Below, piece after piece: positions 17,535 through 25,882 of a DNA stretch of 64,000 nucleotides. The stretch is from positions 4,686-68,685 of the forward strand of contig JBBSJP010000023.1 of NCBI GenBank assembly GCA_038257155.1, written 5' to 3'. The stretch's first letter is position 1. Each line of letters starts with the position of its first letter. This stretch comes from JANJTY01 sp038257155 (GTDB lineage Bacteria; Pseudomonadota; Gammaproteobacteria; Xanthomonadales; Xanthomonadaceae). The translations under genes were made by a program, and so were the position numbers. The notes beneath the pieces were generated by a model. The model saw only the letters and a list, made by a program, of their open reading frames with translations. It searched no databases and was not told the origin of the DNA.

Positions 17535-17753
17535 GGTGCCGCAAAGGCGGCATGGGATGCCGCGCGCCAACGTAGCAGGTAGGTCGGCACCCCTGTGCCG
17601 ACATCGGCATGCCGGGCATCCGAAAGGAGATACGGGAAGTTCTCGGAGAGCGATACGCCTCGTTCCCTCTTTGGGGTCCCGCATTCATTAACGGTGCCGC
17701 GAAGGCGGCATGGGATGCCGCGCGCCAACGTAGGTCGGCACCCCTGTGCCGAC
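17535..17753. repeat. Two direct copies of a ~62-bp palindrome-bearing repeat
   Basis: Copies at 17535-17602 and 17693-17753 share GGTGCCGC, AAGGCGGCATGGGATGCCGC and GTCGGCACCCCTGTGCCGAC, with one 6-bp insertion in the first copy. Each has two inverted repeats (GGCGGCAT/ATGCCGC and GTCGGCAC/GTGCCGAC), so transcripts would fold into two hairpins. They fill the gap 17410-17837 upstream of the DsbD operon. No gene is seen in this gap. Confidence 0.8.
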
Positions 17754-17837
17754 GTCACAGTGCAGGGCAGCGGGAAAAGCGACGCAGGGAATTACTCTCC
17801 AGAATACTTCCCCGTTTTCATTTTCACCCCGCAGTGA

Positions 17838-18953
17838 TCAATCCGTGCGACGTCGCACAACGTCGCCGCTGTCGACCTGGCCCTGCGGTATGGCAAGCCA
17901 CTGGCTGCCAGTCAGGCGTTCGAAATCGTTGAAAGGTGAGGGCAGACCATCGGCATCGAAGCCCGCTGCGGTCTTCAGGTCATAGTGCAGGTGAACCAGG
18001 AAGGCATCGCCCGAGAAACCCATTTCGCCAACCTGCTGACCCGCCCCGACCGTGTCGCCCGCTTTCACGGTCACGCTGCCCTGCTTCAGGTGCGCCAGCA
18101 GGCTGACCTCGCCATCGCCATGATCGATCTCGACGCGGTTGCCCCACATCAGGGACGGATCTGCAACGAACTGCTCGCGACCAAATGGCGGGCGCTGGCC
18201 CCTGGCATTGTCCGGCAGTGCGCTGACCACGCTAATCACCGTGCCGGCAGCCGGTGCCAGCACCGGTGAACCCCAACCGTACCAGTCTTCATTCTTGCTG
18301 CCATCGCCCTTGTACATGTTGCCCTGCGCATCGGTGATCACGAAGTCATAGCTGTAGCGCATGAAGTTGCGCGTCCACTTCAGCGCCTGCGCCATCGGGT
18401 CTTGCAGGTTCAGTCGGCGATGGTGGCCATAGAAGTCGTGGCCGTCGTGTACCAGGGCTGGCCCAGCGAGTGGCAAACCAAGACGCGCTTTCGGGGTGAA
18501 GGCCTTCGGATGCACATGCACCCGGGCCTGGTACTTGCCGCTGATATCGCCGACATCAAAGCGCATGTCGAAACGCAGGTGCTTCAGGTCCAGCTCTTGA
18601 GGAAACGCGTAGAGCGGATTGAAGATCAGCTGGCTCTGGCCGGGTTCGATGACGCGGTTGGGAATGGTCAGAATGCTCATGCCGTTGGTGCCGAGCCGAT
18701 ACTGGGCGAGCAAGGTGTCGGCATCGCCCAGCACCGTCACTTCAATGCCGCTCAGCTCGATCTGCTCGGCACTGGTGTTCTGGATGTGGAAATCAAAATT
18801 GAGCAGCTGCTGATGCTTGCCCTGTTCGATCAGAGGCTGCGAGGGCAGCAGCGATACCTGCACGGCGGGGGGCGGCTCGGCTGCGAGGGCATAACCGCCA
18901 ATCAGCAGGGCAGCAGCCAGCAGGAAAGTCGAAGTAGGCAGATGGGGCTTCAT
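17838..18953 (-). CDS. M23-family peptidase (secreted)
   Basis: 371 residues from the ATG at 18953, chosen because a signal peptide follows directly (TSTFLLAAALLIGGYALAAE). The in-frame start at 19079 would bury it. A beta-rich N-terminal domain (about 25-160) precedes an M23 fold: WGSPVLAPAAGTVISVVSAL, VEIDHGDGEVSLLAHLKQG, VTVKAGDTVGAGQQVGEMG, then the HxH zinc motif HLHYDL. M23 enzymes cut peptidoglycan cross-links or other glycyl peptides in the periplasm or outside. The first zinc-ligand motif is not the usual HxxxD and may be HDFYGHH in this branch, so catalytic activity is likely but not certain. Monocistronic. Confidence 0.88.
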   Translation of the reverse strand: MKPHLPTSTFLLAAALLIGGYALAAEPPPAVQVSLLPSQPLIEQGKHQQLLNFDFHIQNTSAEQIELSGIEVTVLGDADTLLAQYRLGTNGMSILTIPNRVIEPGQSQLIFNPLYAFPQELDLKHLRFDMRFDVGDISGKYQARVHVHPKAFTPKARLGLPLAGPALVHDGHDFYGHHRRLNLQDPMAQALKWTRNFMRYSYDFVITDAQGNMYKGDGSKNEDWYGWGSPVLAPAAGTVISVVSALPDNARGQRPPFGREQFVADPSLMWGNRVEIDHGDGEVSLLAHLKQGSVTVKAGDTVGAGQQVGEMGFSGDAFLVHLHYDLKTAAGFDADGLPSPFNDFERLTGSQWLAIPQGQVDSGDVVRRRTD

Positions 18954-19137
18954 GGACGGAGTGCTCTGGGGTGCCGAGGGCTGATGGATGCCGAAGACGT
19001 GCCCAGGGTTTAAAGCCGAAGCGAAGATGCCATCGGCGGCCGCCCTGTTCAGACCATCGGTGCATTGCAGAGCAAGCACTCTACGGCAAGGACGGTGCCG
19101 AAGCCTGAGACCTCGTCGGTATCACCACTCTTGCGCG

Positions 19138-19172
19138 TGTTGGGCTTCGCTGCGCTCAGCACCAACCTACCA
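19138..19172. repeat. Dispersed repeat, inverted partner at 19829-19862
   Basis: The sequence GTTGGGCTTCGCTGCGCTCA continues as GCACCAACCTACC. An inverted copy sits at 19829-19862 and a degenerate one at about 57892-57927. Internal dyads make it REP-like. The two facing copies flank the other repeats in this gap. Confidence 0.7.
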
Positions 19173-19450
19173 GAGCGGCCCTCGTCTTCGTACCAAGCCT
19201 CGGAACAAGGCTAGTCGCGCAGCACGCCCATTCACCTGTTCGTGGTGAGCCTCCTGTCCGCCAATCGACAGACCTGCCCACGGAGCATGAACCAAGTAGA
19301 CCGAAGACAAGAGCCCCTCACCCGAGCCTTCGGCCCACCCACCCCTGCCCGCGCGCCTGCATGCGCGCGAGCGGTCGGCGGCTTCGCCGCTACGACGGGC
19401 TGTTGCCCGAACGCCGGCTCGCGGCGTTCGCCGCTCGAAACCCCTGCTCA

Positions 19451-19531
19451 CCCCACACGCGGGAGAGGGGAGATGCCGGTGGGTCTTGAGCCCCTCGCCC
19501 GCACGCGGGAGAGGGGTTGGGGAGAGGGGCT
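19451..19531. repeat. CTCTCCCGCGTGCGGGAGAG-type palindrome block
   Basis: Contains ACGCGGGAGAGGGG twice with TTGAGCCCCTCGCCCGC between. This is the very common proteobacterial repeat whose translation gives SPLPRAGEG. A related element has been inserted in frame within hsdM (53491-53542). Confidence 0.7.
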
Positions 19532-19584
19532 GTAAATGCTCGTCACTCTGCACGGATCAATACTTTGAGGCACGGGTTCATGGA

Positions 19585-19763
19585 GAGGCGCTGATCGGGG
19601 ACAGCGCAGCGCCCCATTTCACCCGTTCGTGGTGAGGCGCTGATCGAGGACAGCGCAGCGCCCCATTTCACCCGTTCGTGGTGAGGCGCTGATCGAGGAC
19701 AGCGCAACGCCCCATTTCACCCGTTCGTGGTGAGGCGCTGATCGAGGACAGCGCGCAGCGCTG
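19585..19763. repeat. 49-bp tandem repeat, about 3.5 copies
   Basis: Units start at 19585, 19634, 19683 and 19732, exactly 49 bp apart. Each runs GAGGCGCTGATCGAGGACAG, then CGCAGCGCCCCATTTCACC, then CGTTCGTGGT. Copies differ by one or two bases. The last unit breaks after GGACAGCGCGCAGCGCTG. The unit end (CCCGTTCGTGGTGAG) recurs at about 19232-19247, at both ends of the 28073-28206 palindrome and at 51713-51727. Confidence 0.9.
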
Positions 19764-19899
19764 TATCGAGAGCAGCGATCGAACCATCTGCATTGATCCA
19801 CGCCATCCGGCCAGCGATTGAATCCGCTTTGGTAGGTTGGTGCTGAGCGCAGCGAAGCCCAACATCAGAAGTGACGAACGCAGACAAACGGACACGGAA

Positions 19900-21213
19900 T
19901 TACTTCAGTGAGTTAGTCTCCCCGTTCCCCGTTCCCCGTTCCCCGTTCCCCGTCCCCCGTCCCCCGTTCCCCGCACCGTCACGCGCAACGGCGAACAATG
20001 CCGCCACCTGGCTGGCAAGCGCCTCGAGCTCGGCAAAAGTGACGTTGCTGGTCACCGCCACGACGATGGCGTGCTCGGGGTAGCGGCGCAACGCGGCAGT
20101 GCCACCGATGGTGATGCCGGGATGGCTGATCATCAGCGTCTCACCAGCCCCGAAGCCCGTCTTTCTCACATCCCAGCCGAGGGCGTAATCGGTCGATGCA
20201 CCGGAAGGCAGGCTCACCGAAGCCTGCAGCAGGTCCGAGGTTGACTGATCAAGCAGCCGATGCTCATCCATTGCGATGCCGAAGCGCACCAGGTCCGAAG
20301 GCGTGGACAAGTACATTCCCGCCCCGGCCAGACAGGAAAAATCGGTAAAGTCTGGGTGCTCAAGGCCTGAGGCGGTGTTGGCACTGGCGCGCGGGTGATA
20401 CAGCACCGCGCGCTCCGGCATCAGGCCAGCGACCAGCGCGGGATCGTCCGGGTCGCCTGGGTAGTCAGGAACCGTAGCCTGCATGCCCAGCGGCGAGAAC
20501 ACCTGCTTGGCCATGAACGCGTCTAAGGGCAGGCCAGCCGCCTTCTCCACGACCGCGCTGACCAGCACCCAGCCATGGCTGGAGAAGGCAAACTGCGTGC
20601 CCGGTTCGAAGCGCAACCGATCATCGGCGAATCGCGCCAGCCCCTCGGCAATGCCGTGGAGTTGCGCGGTCGGAGAGCAGCCACCCTCGAGGTGCGGATT
20701 GCTGAATCCGGCCGTGTGTGCCATCGCCTGGCGGGTGCTGATCGGCCCAGACTTGCGTGGGAAGTCCGGCAGATAGTCCTGCACCGGCGCATCCAGATCC
20801 AGTTTGCCCTGTGCAAGCAATACCCCGACGCCAGCCGCAGTGAGCGGAATGGAGACAGCGCCAACGCGGAACTGAGTGCCCGGCGTGATCGGGCGCTTGG
20901 CCTCCACATCGGCCCAGCCGAAGCCGCCGGCCCAGACCAGTTGGCCATCGACGGCAACCGCCAATGAAGCTCCCGGCAGATTGTCCCTCGCGACCAGGCT
21001 GCGAGCCAGCCGGCCCGATTCCGCTGCCGCCAGGGCGAACCGCGGCTCGCCAACCGGCATGGCATGTGCGGGAACACTGGCCGCGTCGACGTGCACGCGC
21101 TCGGCAGTAGCGAACATCAGGGCGGGGACGATCACCGCCATCACCAAGAGCAGGGCCGCAGGCACTCCAAACGCCAAAGCCAGCAGTTTCGTGAAGGTGA
21201 TACGCGCAGCCAT
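19900..21213 (-). CDS. Beta-lactamase/serine-hydrolase-fold protein with lost catalytic residues
   Basis: 437 residues: N-terminal signal anchor (LALAFGVPAALLLVMAVIVP), then a class C beta-lactamase/PBP-like fold (LPGASLAVAVDGQLVWAGGF, HTAGFSN, FSPLGMQATVP, LSTPSDLVRFGIAM). In active members the SxxK motif is GSVSKPxTA. Here it reads GAVSIPLTA (119-127), so both the nucleophile Ser and the Lys are gone. The YSN motif reads FSS (210-212), losing the Tyr. The HxG region (ISHPGITIGG) remains. It is probably a non-catalytic binding or regulatory protein, or a dying gene. The final 25 residues (repeating GNGERGT) are encoded by a 7-bp tandem repeat. Monocistronic. Confidence 0.85.
   Translation of the reverse strand: MAARITFTKLLALAFGVPAALLLVMAVIVPALMFATAERVHVDAASVPAHAMPVGEPRFALAAAESGRLARSLVARDNLPGASLAVAVDGQLVWAGGFGWADVEAKRPITPGTQFRVGAVSIPLTAAGVGVLLAQGKLDLDAPVQDYLPDFPRKSGPISTRQAMAHTAGFSNPHLEGGCSPTAQLHGIAEGLARFADDRLRFEPGTQFAFSSHGWVLVSAVVEKAAGLPLDAFMAKQVFSPLGMQATVPDYPGDPDDPALVAGLMPERAVLYHPRASANTASGLEHPDFTDFSCLAGAGMYLSTPSDLVRFGIAMDEHRLLDQSTSDLLQASVSLPSGASTDYALGWDVRKTGFGAGETLMISHPGITIGGTAALRRYPEHAIVVAVTSNVTFAELEALASQVAALFAVARDGAGNGGRGTGNGERGTGNGETNSLK
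19924..19972. repeat. 7-bp tandem repeat inside the 3' end of a gene
   Basis: Seven units of GTTCCCC (two read GTCCCCC), starting at 19924, 19931, 19938, 19945, 19952, 19959 and 19966. The array lies in the coding sequence for the C-terminus of the serine-hydrolase-fold protein. Because 7 is not a multiple of 3, gain or loss of a unit changes the reading frame. Confidence 0.9.
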
Positions 21214-21481
21214 CAGGGCAATCCGGTCGGGGAGGGGAGTGCTTCAAGGATGACGCGACCCCGGCCCGAGGTCGTGAGCACTCGCTGAGTGCTTCGTAAG
21301 CAGGTGATGAGCATCCCTTGACTGCTGAGTCCAGCCATCGTTCTGCCGGGAAGTCACGTGTCATGGCGCACGCTCCTTCGCGCGACATACTCAAGCCCTT
21401 GGGCGCGATCGGCGAAGGGTCGGCATCGGATCCGAGTGGCGTTATGCTTGACCGAACACGACTTGTCGGGGAGAAGATTCC

Positions 21482-22897
21482 ATGCCTGATCACAGCAACT
21501 TGCCGCGCGCCACACTGGCCGCCGCCATTGCACTGGCACTTTCGCTTCCGTTCTCGGCGTCCGCCGCGACCATCACGGTGGACAGCAGCACCTGTCTCCT
21601 TGCCGACGCCATCACCAGCGCCAACACCGATGGCGCGGTGGGCGGCTGCGCCAGCGGCGATGGCACCGACTTGCTGATGCTGACGGCCGACGCGTTCCTG
21701 ACCCAGCAACTTCCGCCGATCGTCTCCGACATGGACATCGTCGGCAGCTTCGGCTCGCCGCCGCAGATCAATGCCGAGGGCAGCGCCCGGCTCTTCTTTA
21801 TCGGCGGCGCTTCTGGCGGCAACGACATTGCTCCGACGGTGGGGTTCGCCGGGCTCAGGTTGGTCAGCGGCAGCGCGCAGGGCGGTGCCGGGAGCGGCGG
21901 TGGCGCTGGCGGTGCCGGCGCGGGTGGCGCGATGTACGTGCACGCCGGTGCGGTCAGCGTGAGTAGCGTGCAATTCACCAACAATCATGTCGTCGGTGGC
22001 CTGGGCTCGACCAGCAACGGTAACGCAACCGGTGCCGGCGGCGGTGGCGGCATGGGCGGCACGGGCGGCGCTGGCTCAACCACCAACGGGTCCGGCCTGG
22101 ACGGCGGCACGCAGGCCTTCGGCGGCGGCGGTGGCGGTGGTGGTGACCTCGCCAGTGGTGGCCAGGGCGGCAACGGCGGATTCGGCGGCACCGGGAATGG
22201 CGGTAGCGGTTTGGCAGGCGGCTTCGGCGGCGGGGGCGGTGGCGGGGCGGGGGCGCTGGTGTCCGCCAGCCTCGGCGGATCCGGCGGCGCGGGTGGACAT
22301 GGCGGTGGCGGTGGCGGCGGTGGCAGCAGCTTCGGCGGCGGCGACACCGCGGGTTCCGGCGGCGACGGTGGATTTGGTGGCGGTGGTGGTGGTGGCGGCG
22401 GCGGTGAAGGTGGCGCGGGTGTCGGTGGCGACGGCGGATTTGGCGGTGGCGCCGGGAACGGTGGTAGCGCCGAGGGCTCTTTCGGCACGCCTGGTACACC
22501 GGGCTTTGGCGGTGCGGTGACCGAGGCTGGCAGTTCCGGATCCGGTGCCGGGTTCGGCGGCGCGATATTCGTGCGAACCGGTAGCATCGATCTTAACGAA
22601 GTCGTCTTCAGCAATAATTCGGCACTGGGCGGTGGTGGCTTGGCACCCGGCGCCGGCAAGGGTGGCGCGCTGTTCGTGCTGCACACGCTGGACAATCCCA
22701 ATGGCAATCAGCGGGGCATGCCGCAGGCTTTGCCGCAGGTCAGCGGTTGCAGCGTGACCTTCTCGGGCAACGCCGCCTCTGCCGACGCCAGCAGCGATAC
22801 CGACAACGACGATGTATTCGGCACCAGCCGCGACGCACTCACCGCGGTCTGCGGGCCCATCTTCGCCGACGGATTCGAAGAGCCGAAGGCGCCGTGA
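21482..22897 (+). CDS. Secreted glycine-rich protein with IFADGFE C-terminus
   Basis: 471 residues; GGGGAG lies 8 bases before the ATG. Signal peptide (AAAIALALSLPFSASA), a CSLREA-like start (ATITVDSSTCLLADAITSAN), then a 300-residue Gly/Ala/Ser-rich stretch of GGxGGxGG repeats reminiscent of PE_PGRS or glycine-rich surface proteins. It resumes as FVRTGSIDLNEVVFSNNSAL, a beta-helix-like segment, and ends IFADGFEEPKAP. The terminal DGFE motif recurs on secreted proteins of Rhodanobacteraceae and may be a sorting or processing tag (inference). Probably a surface-exposed or released beta-helix. The next gene starts inside its stop codon (GTGA). Confidence 0.85.
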   Translation: MPDHSNLPRATLAAAIALALSLPFSASAATITVDSSTCLLADAITSANTDGAVGGCASGDGTDLLMLTADAFLTQQLPPIVSDMDIVGSFGSPPQINAEGSARLFFIGGASGGNDIAPTVGFAGLRLVSGSAQGGAGSGGGAGGAGAGGAMYVHAGAVSVSSVQFTNNHVVGGLGSTSNGNATGAGGGGGMGGTGGAGSTTNGSGLDGGTQAFGGGGGGGGDLASGGQGGNGGFGGTGNGGSGLAGGFGGGGGGGAGALVSASLGGSGGAGGHGGGGGGGGSSFGGGDTAGSGGDGGFGGGGGGGGGGEGGAGVGGDGGFGGGAGNGGSAEGSFGTPGTPGFGGAVTEAGSSGSGAGFGGAIFVRTGSIDLNEVVFSNNSALGGGGLAPGAGKGGALFVLHTLDNPNGNQRGMPQALPQVSGCSVTFSGNAASADASSDTDNDDVFGTSRDALTAVCGPIFADGFEEPKAP

Positions 22898-23565
22898 TCC
22901 TCAGCTTCGCCGATGTCATCGACAGCGGCGAGCTCGCGCAACTTCATGCGCTGGCCGCGAGCGAGCCCTTCGTCCCCGGGATGGAGACGGCCGGCGAGCG
23001 CCTGGCCGGGATCAAGCACAACGAGCAACTGGCGCGCGGCAGTGCAGCCATCGCCTCCGCGACCACGCTGCTGGTGACCGCGCTCAAACGCCATGCCGCC
23101 TTTTGCGATGCCTGCTACCCCAAACAGCTGCACTCGGTGCTGGTGTCGCGCTACCGACCCGGCATGGCCTACGGCCCGCACGTCGACAATGCCCTGATGG
23201 GCGATCAGATCGCCTGGCGCACCGACCTGTCGCTGAGCCTGTTTCTGGGGGAACCAGACACCTACGACGGCGGTGAACTGTCGCTCGAGTCCGGCAGCGG
23301 CGAAGTGCGCGTGAAGCTGCCGGCGCGCAGCATGGTCTGTTACCCGACCTCGCAACTGCACGAGGTGCGTGAAGTGACGCGCGGCGAGCGCCTGGCGCTT
23401 GTGGGCTGGGTGCAAAGCTACGTGCGCGACGCCAGCGCGCGCGAAGCGCTGTGGGACCTGGCTCAGGCACGTGACGCCGAGTACGCGCAGCATGGCAAGA
23501 GCCGCGTGTTCGACCTGGTCAACAAGACCCACACCAACCTGTTGCGGCGCTGGGCGGAGCCCTGA
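22894..23565 (+). CDS. Fe(II)/2-oxoglutarate dioxygenase, PKHD type (PiuC/YbiX-like)
   Basis: 223 residues from a GTG start that overlaps the previous stop (GTGA). Upstream in-frame Met codons would give an Arg-rich tail unlike the family. The length matches PKHD-type hydroxylases (about 225). Iron ligands are visible as H96 and D98 (YGPHVDNALMG) and H156 (SQLHEVREV), with R166 (TRGERLALVGW) for 2-oxoglutarate. The C-terminus (LVNKTHTNLLRRWAEP) also fits. Homologues often neighbour TonB iron receptors. Here the partner is the glycine-rich secreted protein, with coupled translation. Cytoplasmic; the substrate is unknown for the whole family. Confidence 0.92.
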   Translation: MILSFADVIDSGELAQLHALAASEPFVPGMETAGERLAGIKHNEQLARGSAAIASATTLLVTALKRHAAFCDACYPKQLHSVLVSRYRPGMAYGPHVDNALMGDQIAWRTDLSLSLFLGEPDTYDGGELSLESGSGEVRVKLPARSMVCYPTSQLHEVREVTRGERLALVGWVQSYVRDASAREALWDLAQARDAEYAQHGKSRVFDLVNKTHTNLLRRWAEP

Positions 23566-23634
23566 GCGCGGGCGAGGATTCGCACGAGGCACAGGACATC
23601 CAATATTCGCGTCGTTTCAGCATTGTGAGGGCTC

Positions 23635-23727
23635 GGAGGGCGGATCTTGATCCGCCACCGCGACAAAGCCTGGTACGAAGCCGTTCCACCCGAGCATCCG
23701 GCAGCGGCGCATCAAGATGCGCCCTCC
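23635..23727. repeat. Paired-hairpin dispersed element (copy A1)
   Basis: Begins GGAGGGCGGATCTTGATCCG and ends GGCGCATCAAGATGCGCC then CTCC. Each end is its own palindrome, and the outermost bases (GGAGGGCG/CGCCCTCC) pair with each other. Full copies occur also at 27812, 31275 and 63726, partial ones at 55936 and 63621. The remainder of the gap 23566-23843 has a partial repeat of the right end and no gene. Confidence 0.85.
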
Positions 23728-23843
23728 GAAGGCAGCGGCGCATCAACAGGGCCATGCCCGTTGGCGACTGAACGCACCGACAAAGCTGAAGACACAAGGC
23801 ATGATGGGAGGCACACCCGCCTCTACCTTTCTGGAGTAGTGCC

Positions 23844-24017
23844 ATGGCCGCCACTGCCACCGACATCCTCAAGATCATCTTCGCGATCATCCTGCCGCCG
23901 CTGGGCGTGTTCCTGGAGGTTGGCTTCAAGGGCCACTTCTGGCTCAACATCCTGCTGACCCTGCTCGGCTTCATCCCGGGCATCATCCATGCGCTGTACG
24001 TGATCCTGAAGCACTGA
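23844..24017 (+). CDS. YqaE/Pmp3-family small membrane protein
   Basis: 57 residues with two hydrophobic helices: DILKIIFAIILPPLGVFLEV, a short polar loop (GFKGHFW) and LNILLTLLGFIPGIIHALYV. This is the complete UPF0057 (YqaE/Pmp3) pattern, including PPLGVFLE and PGIIHA, at normal family length. GGAG lies 9 bases before the ATG. Pmp3/YqaE proteins sit in the plasma membrane and are linked to salt, cold and membrane-potential stress. No operon partner. Confidence 0.93.
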   Translation: MAATATDILKIIFAIILPPLGVFLEVGFKGHFWLNILLTLLGFIPGIIHALYVILKH

Positions 24018-24470
24018 GGGCGTCAGCGCAGTGAGCATCGGCCGCAGCCGGGCGTTGGTGCGCCGCAGTGCACTGTGCTGCAGCCATTCGCCGTCCCCTT
24101 GCGCGCAACAGGGGTGCTGTCTTTCTGGACCCTGTCGCTCAGCCAAGGCAAGACGTGCCCGGTTTCGATCGTGCGCGGGAGGTCGTCGGCTAGGTGTCTC
24201 TGCGCACATACGTGGCATTTAGGTTGCCGTGTAATCCCAACGCACCGGCACTTTGCCGGGGGATGTCCCGATTCCGAAACCTCACGGTCCGAGATGCAAC
24301 GAACCGGCATCTCGGTCTACCCGCGGTCGGCAAAGTAAAAAAGCGGCAGGATTGCTTCGAGGTGATCCTCACGCTGAGACAGGGCACATTGCAGCGCCTG
24401 CCGTGCTGAAAGCGACAGACATACGCGGGAGCGGCCTCAGACACCCAGCCTCGAACCCAAGGAGATTCCC
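24018..24470. other. Intergenic region, no gene seen
   Basis: About 450 bp between the yqaE-like gene and the small gene at 24471. Open frames on both strands lack ribosome binding sites and family features. I see no strong repeat. It could carry a regulatory RNA but nothing in the sequence shows one. Confidence 0.45.
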
Positions 24471-24680
24471 ATGAGTAGGGATTGGACAGCAGATCAGCGC
24501 GGCGTGCCCGCCGAGAAGACGAAGGACTCTGGCAACGCAGGTCGCGGAGTAGGCGGGCAAGCGAATGACGGCTCTTGCGACGACAAACTCGGAATCGGAA
24601 AGCAGCAGGATGACGGCCGTCGGCCCGCAGACGCGGGAAACGAGAGCGACGATCAGCCTGCACCGGTCGGAAAGCCCTGA
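24471..24680 (+). CDS. Small, highly polar protein of unknown function
   Basis: 69 residues, rich in Gly, Asp, Lys, Arg and Gln and almost without hydrophobic residues, so it is likely disordered. AAGGAG lies 6 bases before the ATG, which is the main reason to believe it is expressed. No membrane segment or known motif. It stands alone. General-stress small proteins can look like this, but I do not recognise it. Confidence 0.6.
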   Translation: MSRDWTADQRGVPAEKTKDSGNAGRGVGGQANDGSCDDKLGIGKQQDDGRRPADAGNESDDQPAPVGKP

Positions 24681-24826
24681 CGCACCGTCGCGGGCTTGCA
24701 ACGGCGATCAACTCTCCGAGCTGGTACATCCGTTCTGATGTTTCTTCGTTTGCCTGCATCAAGACCGCATCGGGCTGATAACCGCCGGAGCTGACCCCGG
24801 TAGCCTGCGCAACGCCGATCACTCGA

Positions 24827-25756
24827 TCATGCCGCCTCGCGGTGCTCGTAATAGGGGTGCTGCTTCTGGTCGAGAAGTGCTTGCAGCGCGGCGACATCCT
24901 GTGATTCGGGATTCAGCCAGGCATCCAGGAACTCCGGCTGCAGGTTGATGATGGTCCGGTCGTGGCCAGCGGCGGCCACCTCGGGCTCGGGTTCGTCGGT
25001 GACCGCCGCGAATGACATCAGGTCAGGTGCCAGGCCCTTCGGGTCACGCCAGTGGGACCACAGGCAGACGATCAGCATGGGCTCGCCGGTTCTTGGCTCG
25101 AACTCCAGCACCACGTTGCCTTCCGGCGTTTCGACGTTCTCGTAGAAGCGCTCGGCCACCATCACGCCGTGCGTCTTGCCGAACAAGTCCTTCCAGAAGC
25201 CCTCCAGGTTGTCGCGCCGCGCGTTGTAGGTGCCCGGATAGCGTCGATCGTAGAACGCGGGTTTGCCCGCCGGCCTGCACTGGTAGCGCATCGGCTTGAT
25301 CACCCGCTTGCCGTCCTCCCATACCATCACCGGCGCATACACGCCGGGAAAAATGCGTGAATCTCTCGGCTCGGGTTTGGTACGCCTCAAATCCGCCAGC
25401 TTCCCCTTGAGCCAGGGAATCTTGTCCATGGCAATGCGCTGATCGTTCTCCGCCGCCTTGGTCGGCCGCGTGGCCAGCTTGCGCTTGGCATCTGCCAGGC
25501 GCCTGGACTGCTTGAACAGCTCTTGCTCCAGACGCAACGCTTCCTGCTCGCGATGTGCCTGCACCAGGTGCCAGATTTGCCCTTCGACCCCGGATTCCGC
25601 CTGGCTGAAGGCATCGTCCATGCCCTTGCTTGTCTTGATCTTCTCGCCCTGTGCGCGGGCACCGTAGAGCCGCAGGAACTCCGGCAGGTCGATGCTGGCA
25701 CCAAAGGCGCGGATGTACTTCTGGTAGGAGTCCCAGACCTGGGCGGAATAGCACAT
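24827..25756 (-). CDS. SRAP-family protein (HMCES/YedK-like abasic-site shield)
   Basis: 309 residues starting Met-Cys. In this family Met is removed and Cys2 forms a thiazolidine cross-link with abasic sites in single-stranded DNA. Other family residues are visible: NAR at 178-180 (YNARRDNLE), the AERFYE segment (Glu about 202-206) and His265 (AAGHDRTIINL). It is longer than E. coli YedK (about 220) because of a charged helical insert at about 45-125. AAGGA lies 8 bases upstream of the ATG. It protects AP sites during replication and is often SOS-linked, but no LexA box was obvious. Monocistronic. Confidence 0.92.
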   Translation of the reverse strand: MCYSAQVWDSYQKYIRAFGASIDLPEFLRLYGARAQGEKIKTSKGMDDAFSQAESGVEGQIWHLVQAHREQEALRLEQELFKQSRRLADAKRKLATRPTKAAENDQRIAMDKIPWLKGKLADLRRTKPEPRDSRIFPGVYAPVMVWEDGKRVIKPMRYQCRPAGKPAFYDRRYPGTYNARRDNLEGFWKDLFGKTHGVMVAERFYENVETPEGNVVLEFEPRTGEPMLIVCLWSHWRDPKGLAPDLMSFAAVTDEPEPEVAAAGHDRTIINLQPEFLDAWLNPESQDVAALQALLDQKQHPYYEHREAA

Positions 25757-25882
25757 TCGACGGTCCTTTGAAGTTGTGCGGCGGGTGACCTGAAGCGTTT
25801 ACAAGGCATGCTTATCGGGCGCAGGGCAGGGTGCCCATTTCATCGCTGGCCATCTCCTTCCGACCGCGTCATGCCCCCTGTC

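Larger units (their letters stand above)
18954..19899. other. Gene-free, repeat-rich intergenic region
   Basis: About 950 bp between two minus-strand genes. It contains a GTTGGGCTTCGCTGCGCTCA repeat at 19138-19172 and its inverted copy at 19829-19862. It also has an isolated TTCGTGGTGAG motif near 19240, a block of CTCTCCCG-type palindromes (19451-19531) and a 49-bp tandem array (19585-19763). I see no convincing coding sequence. Confidence 0.75.

Noticed and set aside
19451..19763. CRISPR-like array (regularly repeated 49-bp unit)
   Set aside because: The unit repeats in full with no variable spacers, so it is a plain tandem repeat. No cas genes are nearby.
22747..22893. Longer N-terminus for the PKHD hydroxylase
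   Set aside because: The extra 49 residues are mostly Arg and overlap the glycine-rich gene. The GTG at 22894 gives the normal family length.
24190..24897. 235-codon minus-strand open frame over 24190-24897
   Set aside because: It overlaps the small gene at 24471 and the end of the SRAP gene, is Arg/Ser/Cys-rich and lacks family features or a start signal.
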